DNA of 64,000 nt from Vishniacozyma victoriae (lineage: Eukaryota > Basidiomycota > Tremellomycetes > Tremellales > Bulleribasidiaceae). Below the pieces are notes generated by a model that made no database searches, was not told where the DNA came from, and saw nothing but the letters and a program-made list of their open reading frames with translations. The stretch is from NCBI GenBank assembly GCA_017654735.1, contig JADPYG010000004.1, positions 186,001 through 250,000 of the forward strand, given 5' to 3'. Positions 54,234 to 64,000 of the stretch are shown here, piece after piece; the stretch's first letter is position 1; every line of letters starts with the position of its first letter. A program made the translations under genes and the position numbers.

Positions 54234-57069
54234 CTATCGCCCATCATCCAGCCCACCATGTCCTGATCCCGGAATAAACGCCCACCCCGTACCAGCGACC
54301 ATCAGCCCCACACTGATAATCACCAATACCCAATGAACGATTCGCGAGATAGAGCCGTTGGAAGTGGTAGGTAGCATTTTCGGTGCCAAGCGGAGATGGA
54401 ACAGGAGCTGTGCGTTAGTTCCACCAGAGTCTTATATCCAAGACTGTCCGAATACGAGGTCAAGAGAAGGATGTGAGAAAGGGCGGGGTATGTGAAAGGG
54501 AAGAGAAAGAAGGAATGAAGGAAAGACTTACAGGTAAGATGATACAAATCAGAAAAGCCGAGAAACTCCCCAAGAAAGCCATAACCTTCCCAAACCCCGG
54601 AAGAAGTATGGCCGTAATCACACAAACCCCCGTAGTAACGATCCTCGATCCGACCCTCAATACAGCTTTCATCTTTTCTTTTGATTTTATCTTATCCCCT
54701 TCTACTGTGTCGCGTGCAAGACGGTCGGGGTTTGATATTGAGGAAGTGAATATTTGAGATTCGTCGCCTGGTAGAGAGGGGTTTATTGATAGTATTGATT
54801 CGATTGTCACGTTCAACTGTTCTTTAGTCCTGCCCCCTCATTGATTTTCGGACCATGTGTAGTGTTTAAAGAGATTGCAGAGAAGGTAGGAAGAAAGAGG
54901 TAAGAAGAAACAGACAGAGAGGAGGAAGAGAGGAAGGGAGACTTACAGGTCGGGTACATAATCCAAATTTCGTTATTGGGTTGATAACGATCATCCACAA
55001 TGCGAACAAATTGAGTGTTCTGGGGTAGTTGTACTTCGGTTGAAGCAAGTCTCGTGTAATCTAACTGTCAGCTTCATTTCTCAGCCATTCTCCTGCAATC
55101 CGAACCTCCGCTCCGACGGGCGTGGAACAAGAGAAGAGTGAGAAATAAAAGACATACCTCGTCAGAAACATTATTTCCAATCATCAAGTATCCTGCTGAT
55201 CCCGCAATGAACGATAATACAGTCGCGATGATCTATCATTAGCCCCATTCTCGAGTCATTTGTCTTGTCCTCGACTCGTCGCTCCGCTCCTCGTGCTCAT
55301 GACTTACAAACGCCCGATTAATAACCCTCTCAAAGTCCCCAGGATGTTTCATATCCCTAGCCAGACCAGGAACGACAGCATGTCCCCCGAATCCAGCCAG
55401 AACCAATCCGACCCCACCTAACCAATTGCCATTTTTCCATTCAGGCCCTATATTCGTCGTCGCGGGGTGAGTCAGGGTCTTTGCCAGGATTCCGTCTAGT
55501 AGTAGGATTGCTATTAGGAGTAGAGAGGAGAGGGTTGATAGGAGTGATGGGAGAGATAAGAGGTGGAGGGGGAGGAGGGTTGTTGGTAGAATTCTGGGGG
55601 TAAGTAGTTGTCATGCCTAGTATGTCGATGTTGATCAGATAAGGAAGAGGCGTAATCATAGACTGGGGTGTAGATGGGTGGAAACTCACATGATAAATCC
55701 AATAGCTTTGAATGTGTTACTAGAAATAGAAGGGAAGATGACTGATAAAGTATCCCCAAAAAGGACGACCAAAGCGACACTGCCATCAGTACCAGTACTA
55801 ACATCCCGGAGTGGTGAAAAACTGACCTGAGAGCAAACAGCTCGAGACAGAATCTATCATCAGTACCAGTCCGCTCCCACGTAATTTGTGCGGTAAAGAA
55901 GAAGATGCTTACAAGACATTGATGAATCCACTTGCCCATCCCCCAAATGCCCTTTTCCCAATATCCGTATACCCAAATAGACTCCTGTCGGTCAAAATTA
56001 GACGGGCTAGTAATTTCGCACTATCATCAGTCCCTCTTCTCACTATTCCAAATCACACTCCGCTCAGCTACCGCGAAGGACTCACGTGTAACATGTTATA
56101 AATGCGAATCCGAATAGGAGGAGTGTACCCCCTATCCAACCTGCATAGGCGAATGCGAGGGGGAGTGAGAGCAGCCCGATCCCTACTAAAACAGCAATTG
56201 CGTTGAATAGCTGTCAGTCAGCTCTCTACTCACCTCCAACATGCTAGTTTGGCCATGTAGACCGAGGAAACGTACAGTCTGCCCATTCGTACTCTTTCCC
56301 ACTTCCCCAGACTTCCTCCGTTTCAAAGCAGTCCCCTGACTTGACCTCCTCCTACTCGTGCTCAACGTCGGTGACATGGGCTCTACATAAACTCCAATCC
56401 CATCGGGATCCCCTTTCGCCAGTAACGGTGTAGCTTCCGTTAAAGCTGGCCGTATAGCTGAAGATCCAGGACTGATCTCTCTCCGGCTAGCTTGGGACGC
56501 AAGTGATGAAGAGCGCAGTTGATCACGAATAAGTGATGTTCCAGTACTTGGACGTGAAGCGGGTACGCCATCTATCGAAGCAGTATTCGGTGGAGAAACT
56601 CGAATACGAGCGAATGGATCTGGATCGGAAGGGAATATCGAGGGGGATACTGATCCTGATCTCCTTCTTGCGTTATCCTCTTCTTCATCTTCTTCCTCCT
56701 CCTCTTCATTTAGGATTTCCTCATCGAGAGGTTCCCCAGATGACCAGCTTGTTGAAGATGGATCGACAAATGATGGGGCAGATTGGATATTTCCATACCT
56801 CCTCTGCTGACTCCTTGAGTCTGTTTATCAGCAGTCATCCTCTCTGTGTCATGGGCTTATGCTTCGGTCCAGCTCGATCGCAGCTTTCCGAGCAAGAGAG
56901 AGACATTATCGCTCGAAAGCAGTCGCGCGACTTGACCCGACTTACAGCTGAAAGCAATCTCCAAACTAGACTGCAAAACCCTAGACCCTCTCCTCCTACC
57001 GTTTGTCGAAGGACTCGAATTAGTGGGGATAGGTAAACCCTCTTCCTCTGAGTCAATAGGCGAGACCAT
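54234..57069 (-). CDS. vacuolar amino acid transporter, AVT1-like (AAAP family)
   Basis: A proton-coupled amino acid transporter, probably of the vacuolar membrane. The ATG at 57069 (MVSPIDSEEEGLPIPTNSSP) opens a hydrophilic cytosolic region of roughly 250 residues with an acidic run (LNEEEEEEDEEEDNARRRSG) and basic patches. The transport core begins at LFNAIAVLVGIGLLSLPLAF, followed by YAGWIGGTLLLFGFAFITCY, AFGGWASGFINV, CLELFALSVALVVLFGD and GVGLVLAGFGGHAVVPGLAR. Later segments are LNLFALWMIVINPITKFGL, GSRIVTTGVCVITAILLPGF and VHWVLVIISVGLMVAGTG, with a stop at 54234-54236. The long N-terminus and the core are typical of fungal Avt1. About ten introns are present. Confidence 0.9.
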
Positions 57070-57309
57070 GATATATACAGTATACAGAGGTAGATGGATG
57101 GATGGTGGGGAGATAAGAAGATATTCTGGAGACCCCCATTTACAAAATGTAATACACCGGTACTGAATGATTTGTATTGTCTGGGCATGGATTTGTATTT
57201 CACAGAGGTATAATACAAATTACCTTTGTCTACTCCTTTTTTTTCATCCGAACCGCCCTCTCATCAAGTATCAACACACCTTTTCAATCAACCATTACTC
57301 AAGAACAGA

Positions 57310-59373
57310 ATGAGCGATAAAACAACATTAGTATCAGCACCCGGTAAAGTCCTCTTGGCAGGTGGTTTCCTAGTACTAGACCCCCAATATTTCGGAATCG
57401 TCATATCAACCTCGGCGAGATTTTACACCTTAATCCGACCTCTCTCCACCTCTTCCCCTTCCTCTGAAGGCATTCGAATAAAGGTGCAAGCTGCTCAATT
57501 CCCAAAGCAAGAGTCCGTATGGGAATACGATCTATCCCTCTCTCAGGGTATTGCATTGAAGCCTGTGGCAGAGAAGGATGAGGGGAACAAGTTTGTTCAA
57601 TTGACAATTGATTGTGCATTACGGTATGCTCTTGAAGTCGTTGGTGAGGAGGGTGTGAGGAAAGGACTGGGCAGTGGAGTAGAGATTGTGGTTTTGGCGG
57701 ATAATGATTTCTACTCTCAATCAGACAAGGTAAGTCCCTCTCACACTTCCTCTAGGACTCCTGAAGAGGTGGACTCTCGCGACCTTCCGCCGCTCGAGCT
57801 AATGAATAGACCAACACAACCCTGCCCCCCTTCTCCCCACTGCCAAACGCAATCACCAAAACCAACAAAACAGGCCTAGGATCCTCCGCATCCCTCGTCA
57901 CCTCACTCTCGGCCGCCCTACTATCCCACCTATCCGTCCTAACTCTCCCAACACCAGAAGAAGCGGATTCATACCATCAATCCCAAAATACAGTCGAAGC
58001 ACCTAAATCATTAGGTATTATCCATTCAGTAGCTCAATACGCGCATTGCTTGGCTCAGGGCAAAGTAGGAAGTGGATTCGATATTTCAAGTTCAGTCTAC
58101 GGTACACACATCTATAAACGATTTTCACCTTCCCTACTCGAACCTCTCCTCTCTTCCTCTCCTACCGTATCTTTGGTAGAAGCACTAGACCCTGTCAGAT
58201 GGGATCAATCAATCTCTCCATTCCGCCTCCCGAAAGGATTGAGGTTAGTCCTAGCGGATGTGGATGCTGGTACCAACACCCCTTCTTTTATTCGTGGTAT
58301 CCTCAAGTGGAGAGAAGAGAAGCCGGAGGAAAGTAATGAGATTTGGGGCAAGCTATTCAAGGCCAACACGAGGCTGGTCAAGGCACTAGAGCATTTGAGG
58401 GATATGGAGAGTGAGGAGGAGTATAGCGAGGTATTGGAAGCAGCCGCTGGATTACCTATTGAGCAGGTAAGTCTTTTCACCTTTTCTCGTTTTCTGGCTC
58501 GCCCCTCTTCGTCCGAAAGGGTACGGCCAGTATCGAGATATACAGTCTCTTCCACCTGCTGTCCACTGTTATATTACATGTCTAACCCCCAATTCTCTTC
58601 GCTTCCTACGATCAGGACGAGCAACGTCAGCGAATATGAGTGAGAGCTTAAGCTAACATCTAGGCCGGATTTTCCGCTGGTTGGTCGGCCAAACCCGAAA
58701 AGACAGTCCCAATAGCCAAATCAATCCTAGAAATCAGGCAAGCCCTAAACGTGAGTCTGTTCTCCATCTGTCCTTCTTGAATCTGTCATTGTCCAAAGGG
58801 ACGCATAGAGGGAGGAGAAAAGAAAGGAAAAGAGAGTGAATGAAGCAAAAGGGAGAAAGAAAGAGAGCTGATTTGAAGGATAAACGCCACTACATCCGGC
58901 TCATGTCTAAAGCTTCCGCAGTACCTGTTGAACCGCAAGAACAGACGAATTTGTTGGAGGAAAGTATCCTTGCTCCGGGTGTAATTGGGGGTACTGTTCC
59001 AGGAGGTAAGTCCCTTTGTAGCCGTTAGGCTATCCTCCTTCTCCACTTCCTATCCATATCTCTCTTCCTCCTTCCTCTGCATTCGAGAGAAAGCTGTCAC
59101 GAGCGGGGAGATTCGGAGGTGAGATGAGATGATTAAGCGGAGAATGAAGGGATCAAAGGACGAAGAAGGAGCTAACGATCAGCGGGCGGGTACGACGCTA
59201 TAGTCCTCCTCATAGTCGATGATCCAAGAGTAATCACAGGTGTGGAGAGGGTCTGGAAATCATGGACTGAAATGTCTGTTAAACCCCTAAAAGCGGGTAA
59301 TAGTGATGGTGGATTACGAGCAGAGAATATTGGGGATGTAGAGGGATTGAAAGAGGCTCTAGAGAGGGTTTAG
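57310..59373 (+). CDS. ERG8: phosphomevalonate kinase
   Basis: A GHMP-family kinase that converts 5-phosphomevalonate to the diphosphate, in the isoprenoid/sterol pathway. The ATG at 57310 (MSDKTTLVSAPGKVLLAGGF) starts in the N-terminal GHMP motif. Exon 1 ends at VLADNDFYSQSDK. The next exon carries the glycine-rich ATP loop TKTNKTGLGSSASLVTSLSA. Later blocks are GKVGSGFDISSSVYGTHIYK, LRLVLADVDAGTNTPSFIRG, and the C-terminal GIIGG-like loop APGVIGGTVPGG/AGGYDAIV, followed by LLIVDD. The stop is TAG at 59371-59373. About five introns are present. The start lies 240 bp from the divergent AVT gene. The family motifs are all intact. Confidence 0.95.
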
Positions 59374-59674
59374 TATAGGTTGGTCATTTGAAGGTACCGG
59401 GAGGTGTTGGTCAATGGATGCATTCTTGATTGTTGGATTGATGGCGATGTTGGGTGTCATGAGCCGTTTCCTTACAATAGCTCCGAAGCGAGGGTCTGCT
59501 AGGGATAAGCAGCTGCTCATCTTCGAGGGTGATCGACCCGGACGTATGTGCATTGACTTGCATACTGTACTGTACTGTACATAGTCTACAACATCTATCC
59601 AGCTAACGAACACAGTCTCCCCAGCTCAATGCTGAATATTCTATCCACACACCTAACGGAGTGGAGTGAACCAC
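59374..59674. other. convergent intergenic region
   Basis: The 3' flanks of ERG8 and TFB4, including CATACTGTACTGTACTGTAC (59562-59581), a short GTACT repeat that can fold on itself. No gene is seen. Confidence 0.45.
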
Positions 59675-61814
59675 TCAATCAATCTCCATAGCATCTGCCC
59701 TACTCCCTCCAGTCCCTCCAGTGCCATTCTTTTTCGCCTTGAATTCATTAGGTTTAACAGGAGCAACCACTATATCCGGTACGGGAACCGGCGCTAAATC
59801 CTGCCCAAGGGCTCGGAGGATAGGTAGGGATTTTATCGGGAATCGTGTTCTGGCCATTAGTTCTCTCTTCTACCTTTTCGTCCAGAATGAAGTTAAATCA
59901 TCGATAGTGAGGAATGAAGAAGGGAATGATGACATTCTGGACTATGGTCGAGGAAAGACAGAGGGGAACAGGGTGAAAAGAGACTGAGGACTTACTTGCA
60001 CATCTGACAAGCTGGGATTGGTTTACAGAATACTAATCATCAGCACAAATTCAGCTACATCCCAGACCATCTGGTCCACCCCACTCAATGAGGATAAAGG
60101 GTCTTCCCTCTCCAACTTCGAGGGAGAAGGAACCCCTCTCGAGGCCTCTTCAGCCCTCTCGGGCAATGCGGCACGGTCCTAACGGGCATTAGAGAAGACT
60201 CACTACTCAAACAAACACTACACACGAACCCAATATCAACCACTTCTCCATGACAGAAACAAACTGCTCTATAATCGACTGCGTCTTGGGGTGGGGATGA
60301 AAATGCAGTTCGGCGGAGGGTTGGTGGGGGGAGGTATATCGTCTATTTGTTAGCTTGATCCTGCATTACTACTTTTCATTTCATCCGTCAAATCTTAGAA
60401 CTGGCACAAAAGGACCAGAAGAGAAACTAGAACAAGAGCCATCGGCACAGAATAACGAGATGGAAAAGAAAAGTAACAAGAGAAAAAGGCAAGGAAAGGA
60501 GGAAAAGAGACGTACATGTAAATACTCGAGTAAAGCCCCTTTTCCATTCCATCTCCAATAAACCCCTTCTGTAAGATGTGAAGCTTGTTGTAGGAATATT
60601 GGGGGTTGAGTATTTGAATAAGGTGGTGGGAGGGTTAAAATATCTATTGGGACTTTCTACTAGATAAGCATTCGCGAGTCGGCATATGACCAGAGCTGGG
60701 GTGAGAATCAAGGTTATAATGATTTCGGCGATGGACCATGATCATGATCATGCCCCAGTCCCCAAGAGATGACTTCAGGAAAAGTGACGTAGCCGTCACT
60801 TGATAAATAGGAGGACGTACCGCCTTTTGAGCCGCGAAAACACAATTCATCAACCCAACATACCCACCTCTCATTCTTCCACCTGTACTAGTCCCCTCTG
60901 AACTCCCCGGAGTTGCATTTATAATGAGTATACGAGGTTCAATCTTATCTTGTGTTTGGGTATTTGATTCTGTTATTGCTAATGTTTGTTGGGTTGAGGG
61001 TGTTATGCGATTTATATCTGATAATCAGCCCTCCTCTTTATTCCTTTCCAGCACTACGTTAGAGGGTTTTGGTGAAGTGGAATGAAAAAGGGGACATACG
61101 ACATAGTGCTTTGGTCAAGGCTGAAACTAAAGCAGGTGGATCTAATCATCAGTTTTCCCCTACTTACGTGCCCAAATCATCTCGACGACCTGATCATCGA
61201 ATAGTGAGACATACCATTAACACCCTTGGGATCACTCTCCAACCTTCGCTGTTCCTCCTCCGCCATCCCCCTCAGACCTTCTTCTATCCGCGTGTCGAGG
61301 AGCCGGAATGGTTCGTAACTGTTTGATCGTAATTTCGTTGATGGTCCTCCTCCTTCCTCTTCACGTTCGGGGGGTGGGTATAGCATCTTTCTAATCATCA
61401 GTCCATGTCCCCTTGACCATTTCCCCCCGCTCCTTTTCCTCATTGCCCCTACTTCTTCTGATCCGTGGGCGCTTGACTCCCTACTCCTCGATGAGTACTG
61501 GGCTCGCTACCGCGTGACTCGCAGCTGCTCGCTTTCACTCTACGCTCGCTCGCGACTTACGATCTCCCCGAAGTGGCTCCATAGACCACAACCTGATTCC
61601 CACCACTACTAGCCAACACAGCATTTAAGAAAACCATCAATACATTCAAAAACCCTTGTAAAGTAATTGAGGCATTCTTGATTTTATCGCCCTCCTCGTT
61701 TGGCGGTGGTGGTTGTGAGAGTAGTGACCATGATAATGGATGTAGATCTACTATAAGGAGGAGTAGGGATGGTGGGATTGAGGTTGGATATTGTGGGATT
61801 GTATCTTTTGCCAT
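59675..61814 (-). CDS. TFB4: TFIIH core subunit Tfb4/p34
   Basis: A core subunit of TFIIH, acting in RNA polymerase II initiation and nucleotide excision repair. The ATG at 61814 (MAKDTIPQYPTSIPPSLLLL) enters the von Willebrand-type fold (LLLIVDLHPLSWSLL, NQVVVYGATSG). Middle exons carry ALVSALTKALCYINRITPST, EPRILIINATPGSSEGTSTG and GGYVGLMNCVFAAQKA, then VPIDILTLPPPYSNTQPP and LTEGVYWRWNGKGALLEYL. The C-terminal zinc finger reads CFCHGEVVDIGFVCSVCLSS, with a further C-x2-C in PACQMCK. The low-complexity tail ends at 59675 (ADAMEID). Order and motifs match Tfb4. About seven introns are present. Confidence 0.93.
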
Positions 61815-62016
61815 TATCTATATTGTTATCGTATAGGTATAGCTGAAGACATACTAGATATACTACCAGTTGATTCATCGGATATATCCGATATGACGTG
61901 TATTAATGATTTACTATACCTCCACTATTGTTATCACTCGGGGTGATTTTTGGGATCAACCTGCCTACCTATACTATACTATACCAAGGTTACCTATATA
62001 CATACATACATACAAG

Positions 62017-64000
62017 ATGACTGTTCAAACACCAACATCATCAACGATCCCATTACACAGGATCAGATTCTACGATCAAACACCATCACCCATTACTTGC
62101 CTCGCATACCCACCTACCGCATTACCAGCAGCACGCGACCCGTCTCATAAAGGGAAAGCTAGAGCTGGGAACGATGAACTAGGTGTATTGGTTGTAGCTA
62201 GGGAGAATGGGGATGTGGAGATACATCAATGGGCTAGGGAGAATGAAAAGAGTTTTGGAAATTGGACTTGTCACAGGGTGAGTCCGAATGCGAGCGTGGA
62301 CATTGAGCGCGAAGCGCGAGCGAGAGATCAAGGCATTGGGCGCGAAGCGCGGGAAGGGTTATTCGAGTAATAAATAGATGGCCTCAATTGGGAGCATACC
62401 TTGCGCGAAATGCCTAGAAGTCAAATGAGAAGGAGGCTGATATCAGGTTCTACCCCCAACACTCACTCACCCGAGCGTATCACTCATGGCCCTCGTCATC
62501 AGGGATCCAGATAATTTCCATACCAAGGGATACAACGTACCTAAACTTGAGGATCTGAGGTTATTTACCGCTGGATCCGATTCGACAGATCTAGTGGAAA
62601 GATGTCTCTTGACCGGCAGGATCTTGGTAAGTAATCTCCTAGTCGTCATCGAAGGACGATGAATGACGCTGACGCATAGTCCACATACCCGATTCCCTCA
62701 CCGCCATTGTGGTCAATCTCAGTCTCGCCAACACATAAATACATCTGCCTAGCAACTTCCTCACCATCCCTCCATTTCCTTTCCATCCCATCAACACCCA
62801 CACCCCTCGAACCACCTCCATCTCATCTTCTTCGATCAGACACATTACCTTCAAGAACCAGGACGGTATCATTAGCATGGGGTATTCCGAAATTACAAAA
62901 AGGAGAAGAAGGTTGGGAATGGAGAGATAGCTATATCATTACTGGAAATTCCGATTCTAGTTTCAGGAAATGGGAGATTCCCGGGGCTAGTAGTTCAGAT
63001 GGAAGTCGACAAGGACAAGGGAGGGTGATCTTGAAGAGTAGAGCTGTTGTGGAGAAGATTGGGAAAATCAAAGGAAAGAAGGTTAATGGAAAAGGAACGA
63101 TTGTCTGGGGTGTGGGCGTCTTGCCGTAAGTTTTAGTTTCATAAAACGGGTGCTGTTTTCACTCGCTATCGCTCGTGAGCTGATAGCAGTGACCACACGA
63201 TCGTCACATCCGACTCCCTTGGAAGCGTGACATTCTGGGATGGAGCAAGTATGGCTCAAAAACAACATTTCCAAGCTCACAAGGCGGATGGAATGTGTCT
63301 GCTTATTGGTCCAGTGAGTCTTGTTCTTTTTTTTCTCAATCATCTCCCTCCTCTTTGTCTCTGCAAGCGGGAAAGGGGAAGACACTGGGGAGCGAGCACG
63401 AAGAAACACAAGGATAAAGCTAATTTACAGAACGGAAAAACAGTCTTCACTTCCGGCCCGGACCAACGAGTCTGTCAATTCACCTACATCCCCTCATCAT
63501 CGAATTTCGCTCTAACATCCACAAAACGACTCCACTCCCACGATGTCCGAGCACTAGCCATAACACCCTCATACTCCCCCATCGCCTCCCCGAACTCCGA
63601 CATATCCCCAGTATTAGTATCGGGGGGATACGATATGTCCCTTACTTTCACACCAGCCGCTGCTCCTTCGTTGAAATCGGAAGATCTTAGGAATCCGCTA
63701 GGTAAAGGTGGGATGTCGAGGTGTGTGTTCGATGAAGCGTTCACGAGAAAGATGGGGTATCTCACTGCTGGCCAGGGACCGGTTGGGGTTAGTAAAGGAG
63801 GGAGATTTGTGCTTGGTAGGAAGGAGAGGAGTGTGGGGATATGGAGAGTATTGGGTGATGAAGCTGGTTGGGAGAAGGTTTTAGAGATGGACCTGAGGGT
63901 AAGTCACGAGCACGAGCACGAGCACGCGCGAAGCGAGTGGCAGGTGGCAGCTCGAGCGCAGCTCTTTGCTTACCGTGCTCACTCGTTGCGAAGCTAAGTC
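62017..64000 (+). CDS. UTP4: U3 snoRNP (t-UTP) WD40 protein Utp4/Cirhin, 3' end cut by window edge
   Basis: A nucleolar WD40 protein of the small-subunit processome t-UTP subcomplex, needed for pre-18S rRNA. The ATG at 62017 (MTVQTPTSSTIPLHRIRFYD) leads into blade-like repeats: PITCLAYPP..LGVLVVARENGDVEIHQW, LFTAGSDSTDLVERCLLTGR, LWSISVSPTHKYICLATSSP, SYIITGNSDSSFRKWEIPG and IVTSDSLGSVTFWDGASMAQ. It continues with GKTVFTSGPDQRVCQFTYI, HSHDVRALAITPS and VGISKGGRFV-like text. The last visible exon ends near 63898 at LEMDLR, and the window closes inside an intron. Identification rests on overall order and the FWDG..G exon; other WD40 ribosome factors are less likely. Confidence 0.85.
62301..62351 (+). 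repeat. direct repeat with GCGC-palindrome core inside a UTP4 intron
   Basis: CATTGAGCGCGAAGCGCG (62301-62318) and CATTGGGCGCGAAGCGCG (62334-62351) differ at one base and are 33 bp apart. Each holds GCGC-GAA-GCGC, which can pair with itself. They lie in the first intron of UTP4. Confidence 0.6.

Overview
The window is nuclear DNA from a basidiomycete yeast of the Tremellales (Cryptococcus/Kwoniella type; this is an inference). The evidence is dense genes split by many introns of about 50-60 nt, GT(A/G)NGT donors, CTRAY branch points only a few bases from the 3' AG, short intergenic spaces, and proteins of fungal type (delta-9 desaturase, Spc7, Rcf2, Pex14, Rac1). No rRNA, tRNA, CRISPR array, transposase or reverse transcriptase was recognised.

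Layout. 1-5.9 kb: a divergent pair, delta-9 fatty acid desaturase (minus, cut by the left edge, with several microexons) and proteasome subunit RPN2 (plus). 6.3-16.8 kb: an accessory block of short, mostly intronless orphan genes (here called family A), interrupted by an MFS anion/pantothenate-type permease at 10.8-12.7 kb. 17.1-31.1 kb: conserved genes SAC1, PCNA, SPC7, CDK8/SSN3 and a zinc alcohol dehydrogenase. 31.8-48.9 kb: PEX14, a GT31-type glycosyltransferase, RCF2, a small hydrophilic protein, mannose-6-phosphate isomerase, a DUF1279/NAT2-like mitochondrial protein and RAC1, interleaved with four larger orphan genes (family B) and one more family A gene. 49.4-53.9 kb: a complex I 17.8-kDa-like subunit, then three family A genes in a row. 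54.2-64 kb: an AVT-type vacuolar amino acid transporter, phosphomevalonate kinase ERG8, TFIIH subunit TFB4 and UTP4 (cut by the right edge).

Most of the conserved genes are unrelated housekeeping functions and do not form a pathway cluster. The strongest candidate for something undescribed is orphan family A. Nine short genes on both strands share a weak C-terminal beta-strand-like pattern. All of those with a readable upstream region, except two, carry one or more copies of a conserved element whose gene-orientation consensus is about ATCCWTTCAGGTGGAGCG, lying 150-290 bp upstream of the ATG and always in the same orientation relative to the gene. It is often followed by ATGTGAAA and further ATCCWTTCA-like half-motifs. 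Two members also share an 18-bp element 41-44 nt past the stop codon. Three members show possible reading-frame breaks. This looks like a fast-evolving, co-regulated lineage-specific family; its function cannot be inferred from the sequence.

Other notable points are an 11-nt microexon with a GC-AG intron in the desaturase, a lysine/acid-rich insertion of about 70 residues in PCNA, and a long hexanucleotide repeat inside an SPC7 intron.
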